Source of the DNA: Adiantum capillus-veneris
Taxonomy: Eukaryota; Streptophyta; Polypodiopsida; Polypodiales; Pteridaceae
Assembly (NCBI GenBank): GCA_014529385.2
Contig: CM043967.1
Span: 6,525,001-6,589,000 of the forward strand
Length of the DNA stretch: 64,000 nucleotides
Direction of reading: 5' to 3'
Each line of letters starts with the position of its first letter. Position 1 is the first letter of the stretch. Positions 56,091 through 64,000 of this stretch are shown here, piece after piece. The translations under genes and the position numbers were made by a program. The notes below the pieces were generated by a model, which saw only the letters and a program-made list of their open reading frames with translations, had not been told where the DNA came from and ran no database searches.

Positions 56091-57291
56091 TGTTATAAAC
56101 TCATATATTCAATGTGCAAAGCGTTTGGGATATACTATTGGGCGTTATATAGGAACGGGTCCCACAATGGAGACCTTGCTTTCTCGAGTTGAATCTCAGC
56201 AAACTCCAACTCCAACCAACGTGGCCCATCTATTACACGAGGCTTTTGTAGGGACTTCCATGTATGCGCAGCCAATTTTGCATGGAGACAAAGAAACAGT
56301 ACAACGCAAAAAGAGGGGCAGAACAGGAACAAGTAGCTCCCATCGGCCGGAATATGTCATGGAATCTAAGCAACGAAACCATCGCGGTCGACCAAAAAAA
56401 ATCAAGTTTGATACCCAAGGACCAGGTATTTCTAACATTCCGCTGCAAATTAGTGACAGTGATGATGATATTGGATCTCAAAAAGAAACAACCACACCTT
56501 TGTCATCTAAAACAAACAATGTGTTTGAGAGTGATGTGCCACGCACTCAGTGGGCCCTCAGGAGAATGCCCATTCAAAGTCAAAGAAAATGTTTTGGAAC
56601 GGTAGGGAGAAAAAATTGTGACAATATCTTGCATAGTCGCTCAATTGGTCTTGTTGCTCCATGTATATGGTCCGAAAGAATGTTCAAGGGTAAAACAATC
56701 GAGCAATGGTTATGGTTTTGTAATCATGATATTTTGCATACCCAATCAATCAAAAGACAATTCAAAGATTTACCTCCTGCTCCAAATGTTTGGCCAGTAG
56801 CATGAGGGACAGATATCTCCACATAGGAACTTGCCGCGCTGCATCAGAGTGGATTTCGGACAGAGAATTCAATGGTAAATCCACAACCTCTTGCTGGCGA
56901 CTGCAAAGAAGGTCATGGCAGCTCGAGGAAGAAAAAGTGGAGGCATGGAATCTCTAAAGAGTCCATGAAGAAATTGGAAGCATGTAATAGTATGAAAATT
57001 ATATTTTTGGATGAAGTGAAAAGGTCTCAAGAGCATGTAATTTTCCGAGTTCTCACTGAAAATAGTTACGAGATTCATATAAAATAGAGTCCAGCATACA
57101 CGTGTCCGGATTTTCAGAAGCGAGAGAATACCAACAAATCCTTTTTGGCATGCAAACATATGTACTATGTGTACACAAAAGTGCTCGGACTTGAACCTAA
57201 GGAGCACATGATTATTCATCAGCCAACCCTCTCACCAATGGACATCGCTTTTATTCTTGGACAACCAAGGATGATTTCTTCCTCCATTTAA
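56091..57291 (+). pseudogene. AT-hook-like and SWIM zinc-finger protein gene of element G
   Basis: One frame runs from about 56091 (after an acceptor-like CATGTGTAACAG) to the TAA at 57289, with three internal stops: TGA at 56803, TAG at 56824 and TAG at 57085. Each is explicable as a C-to-T change. An AT-hook-like basic patch, HRGRPKKIK, lies at about 56380-56406, followed by an acidic segment (ISDSDDDIG) and a conserved-looking WLWFCNHDI ... LPPAPNVWPV block. The C-terminal SWIM-type finger reads YTCPDFQKRE ... LACKHMYYVY (57097-57170); the first Cys of the usual C-x-C is Tyr. SWIM fingers bind DNA or proteins and are common in MULE and KDZ-type transposon proteins. No catalytic DDE domain precedes it. 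Confidence 0.65.
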
Positions 57292-57866
57292 TTACAACTG
57301 GTTTGGTATGCTTCTTTCACTCAACTAGAATATTGATCTATGATATGAAAGTGTTTTTCTGTATTTATTTTGGTTTATTATACTTGTGATTATTTATCTT
57401 GAAAAAACATTGTTTATGCAGCAAAGGATTTCAAATTTCAAGCAAAAGATATGAAGCATCTTGCAAGCTATTTGGGAGCAAATTACTTGACTTTTAGAGT
57501 GACCATTACATTTATGGCGACTATCCTTTTTTGTACTCTAATTTTGATCTTATCCTGTGGTAGTTTTGTGAATGTACTTACATCCTCAAACTTATGTTGT
57601 TTCAAAAAGCAATTGCTTGGGAAAAATAGTATTGTCTCTATCTGGCATTATTTTTTACTTCATCACATTTATATATGCTATGGATTATATTTAACTCTGA
57701 AATTAGTGTTGTCTCTATTTTGCATGATTTTTTACTTTATCGCATGTTTATATGCTGTGGATTATTTGACTCTGATCACATGCGTTGCGAGCATATTTGA
57801 CTCTAATGGCATGAGTTATGAAATGGTGATTTTATTTGTTTACATTTTTTCCGTCGTTATGCCCTC

Positions 57867-57919
<53 letters not shown>

Positions 57920-58168
57920 GCGTAGTGATATACAACTCTATGATTTTACTTTCTCTCTCTAGAAGAGAAGTCACTCTCTCTCTCAAGGATTTATGATCTT
58001 TTCTTCCAATGGTAACTCGCATAAATACTATCTCTCTAGAATTTATACTTTCTCTCTCCGTCAACCACACTTATATGGAGTCTTATGACGATTGAAAATT
58101 ACATTAAATAGATACTTTATGCTATGACACATATTTGGTTAAAAAAACTCTAAAGATTGCTAAAATTG
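57292..58168. other. Right subterminal region of element G, no convincing gene
   Basis: The plus strand has a 181-codon open frame (57451-57996), strongly hydrophobic (phenylalanine/leucine-rich) and ending in a (TC)n run. It is T-rich sequence rather than a credible membrane protein: it has no homology that I recognise and it includes the microsatellite. (CT)n lies at 57873-57913, with shorter CT runs to 58070. Confidence 0.5.
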
Positions 58169-58211
58169 TCAAAAAAACTTGAAATGAAAAACTCACAAAT
58201 GTTAAATCCCC
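58169..58211 (-). repeat. Right terminal inverted repeat of element G
   Basis: It ends CACAAATGTTAAATCCCC; read on the minus strand it starts GGGGATTTAACATTTGTGAG. It is followed by the target duplication copy GACCTTAAC at 58212-58220. Confidence 0.75.
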
Positions 58212-61200
58212 GACCTTAACACCCACATATTCTTAATATAATGACATAGACTGGAAAAGTGGTGAATCTTGAGACAAAACCACTCAGGCTACTACCAATA
58301 ATAGCTTGGACAAGTGTTGGACCTTGTATGTAAACTCCTCATCTATGAAATATTGTGGGTTTAATGTTTTTCGATGGAGCCTAGCATCTTGGAGACATGG
58401 TGCAGCTTGCTTCTCGTCATGTTTCAATGGAGCCTATCTTGGAAAAATGGTGGAGCATCCTTCTCTCCATGTTTCAATGGAGCTTAGCTTGGACAAGTGG
58501 TGAACCTTTGCTTCTCTCTATGTTTCAATAGAGTTAGCTTGGACAAGTGAAGGACCTTGGAACCAAACCCCCATGTAAAACCTATCATGGTCACTCCAAG
58601 TGGTGAGAAAGAATAACCTTTAAGATATAGACTTATAGGTTGGACAAGTGGTGGACCTTGAATGTAAACCCCCCATCTACAAAATATCGTGGGTTTAAGG
58701 TATTTAGATGGAGCCTAGCATCTTGGAGACATGGTGCACCTTGATTCTCTTCATGTTTAAATGGAGCCTATCTTGGACAAATGGTAGAGCATTCTTCTCT
58801 CCATGTTTCAATGAACCCTAGCCCCTAGCTTGGACAAGTGGTGGACCTTTTCTTCTCTCTATGTTTCAATAGAGTTAGCTTGGACAAGTGGTGGACCTTG
58901 GAACCAAACCCCAATGTAAAACCTATCATGGTCACTCCAAGTGGTGAGAAAGAACAACCTTTAATATATAGCCTTACAGGTTGGACAAGTGGTGGACATT
59001 AACACCCAAATATTCTTAATATAATGACATAGAGTGAAAAAGTGGTGAATCTTGAGACAAAACCACTCATGCTACTAGCGATAATAGCTTGGATAAGTGG
59101 TAGACCTTGAACGTAAACCCCCCAGGTTTCAATAGAGTTAATGACATAGACTGCAAAAGTGGTGAATTTTGAGACAAAACCACTCATCCTACTAGCGATA
59201 ATAGCTTGGCCAAGTGGTGGACCTTGAACGTAAACCCCCCATGTTTCAATAGAGTTAGCTTTGACAAATGGTGGAGCATCGTTCTCTCCATGTATCAATG
59301 GAGCCTAGCTTCAACAAGCGGTGGACCTTTATTGCTCTCTATGTTTAAATAGAGTTAGCTTGGACAAGTGGTGTACCTTGGAACCAAACCCCCATGTAAA
59401 ACCTATCATGGTCACTCCAAGTGGTAAGAAAGAATAACCTTTAAGATGTAGACTTCTAGGTTGGGCAAGTGGTGGACCTTAACACCCACATATTCTTAAT
59501 AAAAGTGGTGAATCTGGAGACCAAACCACTCAGGCTACTTGCAATAATAGCTTGGACAAGTGGTGGACCTTGAATGTAAACCCCTCATCTATGAAATATC
59601 GTGGGTTTAATGTTTTTCGATGGAGCCTAGCATCTTGCAGACATGGTGCAGCTTGCTTCTAGTCATGTTTCAATGGAGCCTATCTTGGACAAATGGTGGA
59701 GAATCCTTCTCTCCATGTTTCAATGGAGCTTAGCTTGAAAAATTGGTGAACCTTTGCTTCTCATTATGTTTAAATAGAGTTAGCTTGTACAAGTGGTGGA
59801 CCTTGGAACCAAACACCCATGTAAAACCTATCATGGTCACTCCAAGTGGTGAGAAAGAATAACCTTTAAGCTATAGCCTTATAGGTTGGACAAGTGGTGG
59901 ACCTTGAATGTAAACCCCCCATCTACGAAATATCGTGGGTTTAAGGTATTTAGATGGAGCCTAGCATCTTGGAGACATGGTGCACCTTGATTCTCTTCAT
60001 GTTTAAATGGAGCCTATCGTGGACAAATTGTAGAGCATCCTTCTCTCCATGTTTCAATGGACCCTAGCCCATAGCTTGGATAAGTGGTGGAACTTTGCTT
60101 CTCTCTATGTTTCAATAGGGTTAGCTTGGACAAGTGGTGGACCTTGGAACCAAACCCCAATGTAAAACCTATCATGGTCACTCCAAGTGGTGAAAAAGAA
60201 AAACCTTTAAGATATAGCCTTATAGATTGGACAAGTGGTGGACATTAACACCCAAATATTCTTAATATAATAACATAGAGTGAAAAATTAATAATCTTGA
60301 GAAAAACCACTCATGCTACTAGCGCCAAAAGCTTGGATAAGTGGTGGACCTTGAACGTAAACCCCCCAGGTTTCAATAGAGTTAATGACATATAGTGAAA
60401 AAGTGGTGAATCTTGGGACAAAACCACTCATGCTACTAGCGATAATAGCTTGGACAAGTGGTGGACCTTGAACGTAAACCCCCCATGTTTCAATAGAGTT
60501 AGCTTCGACAAATGGTGGAGCATCGTTCTCTCCATGTTTCAATGGAGCCTAGCTTGGACAACTGGTGGACCTTTGTTTCTCTCTATGTTTCAATAGAGTT
60601 AGCTTGGACAAGTGGTGGACCTTGGAACCAAACCCCCATGTAAAACCTATCATGGTCACTCCAAGTGGTAAGAAAGAATAACCTTTAAGATGTATACTTA
60701 TAGGTTGGACAAGTGGTGGACCTTAACACCCACATATTCTTAATAAAAGTGGTGAATCTTGAGACCACACCACTCAGGCTACTAGCAATAATAGCTTGGA
60801 CAAGTGGTGGACCTTGAATGTAAACCCCTCATCTATGAAATATCGTGGGTTTAATGTTTTTCGATGGAGCCTAGCATCTTGGAGACATGGTGCAGCTTGC
60901 TTCTCGGCATGTTTCAATGGAGCCTATGTTGGACAAATGGTGGAGCATCCTTCTCTCCATGTTTCAATGGAGCTTAGCTTGAAACAGTAATGAACCTTTG
61001 CTTCTCTCTATGTTTCAATAGAGTTAGCTTGGACAAGTGGTGGACCTTGGAACCAAACCAACATGTAAAACCTATCATGGTCACTCCAAGTGGTGAGAAA
61101 GAATAACCTTTAAGATATAGACTTATTGATTGGACAAGTGGTGGACCTTGAATGTAAACCCCCCATCTACGAAATATCGTGGGTTTAAGGTATTTAGATG

Positions 61201-64000
61201 GAGCCTAGCATCTTGGAGACATGGTGCACCTTGATTCTCTTCATGTTTAAATGGAGCCTATCTTGGACAAATGGTAGAGCATCCTTCTCTCCATGTTTCA
61301 ATGGACCCTAGCCCCTAGCTTGGACAAGTGGTGGACCTTTGCTTCTCTCTATGTTTCAATAGAGTTAGCTTGGACAAGTAGTGGACCTTGGAACCAAACC
61401 CCAATATAAAACCTATCATGGTCACTCCAAGTGGTGAGAAAGAACAACCTTTAAGATATAGCCTTATAGGTTGGACAAGTGGTGGACATTAACACCCAAA
61501 TATTCTTCATATAATTACATAGAGTGAAAAAGTGGTGAATCTTGAGACAAAACCACTCATGCTACTAGCGATAATAGCTTGGATAAGTGGTGGACCTTGA
61601 ACGTAAACCCCCCAGGTTTCAATAGAGTTAATGACATAGAGTGAAAAAGTGGTGAATCTTGAGACAAAACCACTCATGCTACTAGCGATAATAGCTTGGA
61701 CAAGTGGTGGACCTTGAACGTAAACCCCCCATGTTTCAAAAGAGTTAGCTTCGACAAATGGTGGAGCATCGTTCTCTCCATGTTTCAATGGAGCCTAGCT
61801 TCGACAAGTGGTGGACCTTTATTTCTCTCTATGTTTCAATAGAGTTAGCTTGGACAAGTGGTGTACCTTGGAACCAAACCCCCATGTAAAACCTATCATG
61901 GTCATTCGGAGTGGTAAAAAAGAATAACCTTTAAGATATAGCCTTATAGGTTGGACAAGTGGTGGACCTTAACACCCGCATATTGTTAATATAATGACAT
62001 AGGTTGGAAAAGTGGTGAATCTTGAGACCAAACCACTCAGGCTACTACCAATAATATCTTGGACAAGTGTTGGACCTTGAATGTAAACCCCTCATCTATG
62101 AAATATCGTGGGTTTAATGTTTTTCGATGGAGCCTAGCATCTTGGAGACATGGTGCAGCTTGCTTCTAGTCATGTTTCAATGGAGCCTATCTTGGACAAA
62201 TGGTGGAGCATCCTTCTCTCCGTGTTTCAATGGAGCTTAGCTTAGAAAAGTGGTGAACCTCAGCTTCTCTCTATGTTTCAATAGTGTTAGCTTGGACAAG
62301 TGGTGGACCTTGGAACCAAACCCCCATGTCAAACCTATCATGGTCACTCCAAGTGGTGAGAAAGAATAACCTTTAAGATATAGACTTATAGATTGGACAA
62401 GTGGTGCACCTTGAATGTAAACCCCCCATCTACAAAATATCGTGGGTTTAAGGTATTTAGATCGAGCCTAGCATCTTGGAGACATAGTGCACCTTGATTC
62501 TCTTCATGTTTAAATGGAGCCTATCTTGGACAAATGGTAGAGCATCCTTCTCTCCATGTTTCAATGGACCCTAGCCCCTAGCTTGGACAAGTGGTGGACC
62601 TTTGCTTCTCTCTATGTTTCAATAGAGTTAGCTTGGACAAGTAGTGGACCTTGGAACCAAACCCCAATGTAAAACCTATCATGGTCACTCCAAGTGGTGA
62701 GAAAGAACAACCTTTAAGATATAGCCTTATAGGTTGGACAAGTGGTGGACATTAACACCCAAATATTCTTCATATAATGACATAGAGTGAAAAAGTGGTG
62801 AATCTTGAGACAAAACCACTCATGCTACTAGCGATAATAGCTAGGATAAGTGGTGGACCTTGAACGTAAACCCCCCACGTTTCAATAGAGTTAATGACAC
62901 AGAGTGAAAAAGTGGTGAATCTTGAGACAAAACCACTCATGCTACTAGCGATAATAGCTTGGACAAGTGGTGGACCTTGAACGTAAACCCCCCCATGTTT
63001 CAAAAGAGTTAGCTTCGACAAATGGTGGAGCATCGTTCTCTCCATGTTTCAGTGGAGCCTAGCTTCGACAAGTGGTGGACCTTTATTTCTCTCTATGTTT
63101 CAATAGAGTTAGCTTGGACAAGTGGTGCACCTTGGAAGCAAACCCCCATGTAAAACCTATCATGGTCACTCCAAGTGGTGAGAAAGAATAACCTTAAAGA
63201 TATAGCCTTATAGGTTGGACAAGTGGTGGACCTTAACACCCAGATATTCTTAATATAGTGACATAGAGTGGAAAAGTGGTGAATCTTGAGAGCAAACCAC
63301 TAATGCTACTAGCGATAATAGGTTGGGCAAGTGGTGGACCTTGAATGTAAACCCTCCATCTACAAAATATCATGGGTTTAAGGTATTTAAATGGAGCCTA
63401 GCATCTTGGAGACATGGTGCACCTTGCTTCTCTTCATGTTTAAATGGAGCCTATCTTGGACACGTGGTGGAGCATCCATCTCTCCATGTTTCAATGGACC
63501 CTAGCTTGGACAAGTGGTGGACCTTTGCTTCTCTAGATGTTTCAATAGAGCTAGGTTGGACAAGTGGTGGACCTTGGAACCAAAACCCAATGTAAAATCT
63601 ATCATGGTCACTCCAAGTGGTGAGAAAGAACAACCTTTAAGATATAGCCTTATAGGTTGGACAAGTGGTGCACCTTAACACCGAGATATTCTTAATATAA
63701 GAACATAGAGTTAAAAAGTGGTGAATCTTCAGACAAAACCACTCATGCTTCTAGAAATAATAGCTTGGAAAAGTGGTGGACCTTGAACGAAATCCCCCCA
63801 GGTTTCAATAAAGTTAGCTTCGACAAATGGTGGAGCATCGTTCTCTCCATGTTTCAATGGAGCCTAGCTTCGACAAGTGGTGGACCTTTGTTTCTCTCTA
63901 TGTTTTAATAGAGTTAGCTTGGACAAGTGGTGGACCTTGGAACCAAACCCCCATGTAAAACCTATCATGGTCACTCCGAGAGGTAAGAAAGAATAACCTT
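58212..64000. repeat. Satellite block 3 (continues block 2 and runs off the right edge)
   Basis: The array resumes at the exact point where element G interrupted it. Units contain the same landmarks as block 2. A compound unit with GAACGTAAACCCCCCAGGTT and GAACGTAAACCCCCCATGTT recurs at about 59109/59227, 60353/60472, 61597/61716 and 62861/62980, giving a higher-order spacing near 1250 bp. No gene is present. Confidence 0.95.

Larger units (their letters stand above)
51915..58211. mobile_element. Element G: 6.3-kb terminal-inverted-repeat transposon carrying a DNA methylase-like gene and a SWIM gene
   Basis: It is inserted in the satellite. The left flank GACCTTAAT (51906-51914) and right flank GACCTTAAC (58212-58220) form a 9-bp duplication with one mismatch, and the satellite consensus has GACCTTAAC once. 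The ends begin GGG and pair as imperfect inverted repeats over about 43 bp (about 29 matches), including ATTTG-GAGTT and a shared GTTTTTTTG. A 9-bp duplication with GGG ends points to a Mutator-like element; an 8-bp reading would also allow hAT- or KDZ-like elements. Inside are a divergent gene pair (methylase-like, minus; SWIM, plus), a 118-codon ORF, tandem repeats and microsatellites. No transposase domain is seen, so it is probably non-autonomous or decayed. Confidence 0.82.

Noticed and set aside
57451-57996. 181-codon hydrophobic ORF near the right end of element G
   Set aside because: It is T-rich sequence running into a (TC)n microsatellite; the apparent membrane segments follow from composition, and there is no recognisable family.
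43868-64000. Many ORFs of 60-99 codons in the satellite (plus-strand MDKWWTLNVN type and minus-strand MKHGENDAPPFVE type)
   Set aside because: They recur with the repeat unit on both strands, end at unit-specific changes and have no recognisable domain; they are by-products of the tandem repeats.

Overview
The window is a repeat-dominated stretch of a eukaryotic nuclear genome, almost certainly a land plant. The evidence is plant-type Ty3/gypsy LTR elements (a tRNA-iMet-type primer site in one element, the TGGCGCCGCTACCGGGGA site of Athila/Tat-like plant elements in another), a DUF7869-type gene, GT-AG introns and abundant microsatellites. A non-flowering plant (fern, lycophyte or bryophyte) is a guess from the DUF7869, SWIM and N4/N6-methylase content. 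I see no intact housekeeping gene, tRNA, rRNA or CRISPR array; nearly every coding region is a decayed mobile-element gene.

Layout. (1) 1-28805 is a nest. A minus-strand retroelement C (3' LTR at 1-598, more internal sequence at 614-1254, 10018-12504 and 28272-28805) is split by two insertions. Element A (1260-10017) has 960-bp LTRs and a CCTTT target duplication, and belongs to the same family as C. Element D (12505-28271, minus strand) has a TATTC duplication. D keeps only the start of gag (24165-24938) and integrase (13985-15045). Its interior holds plus-strand gypsy sequence: a protease/RT fragment (15045-15628), then element E (leader, primer site at 18424, gag, protease, RT, RNase H to about 22140). 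D's right LTR carries a 1.32-kb non-autonomous DNA transposon (26725-28044, TTAA duplication). (2) 28806-36520 is element B, a plus-strand relative of A and C: 813-bp 5' LTR, primer site, a leader of about 281-bp repeats each with a large palindrome, then Gag-protease and the start of RT. (3) 36741-43745 is a decayed minus-strand DUF7869-type gene, F, with a large intron partly filled by satellite. (4) 40310-41860 and 43868-64000 are a satellite built around TTGGACAAGTGGTGGACCTT, with a common higher-order period near 442 bp. (5) 51915-58211 is a 6.3-kb terminal-inverted-repeat element, G, inserted cleanly into the satellite with a near-perfect 9-bp target duplication.

G is the most interesting object. 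It carries, divergently arranged, a spliced gene with the C-terminal half of an N4/N6-type DNA methyltransferase fold and a gene with an AT-hook-like basic motif and a C-terminal SWIM zinc finger, plus an unrecognised 118-codon ORF. I see no transposase in it.

A and C form a family with Gag and protease but no RT or integrase; in their place is a basic tail with repeated W-x-P-K motifs. They presumably depended on an element like B. Premature stops in A, D, E, F and G are nearly all explicable as C-to-T changes (CAG, CAA or CGA codons), as expected for long-methylated DNA.
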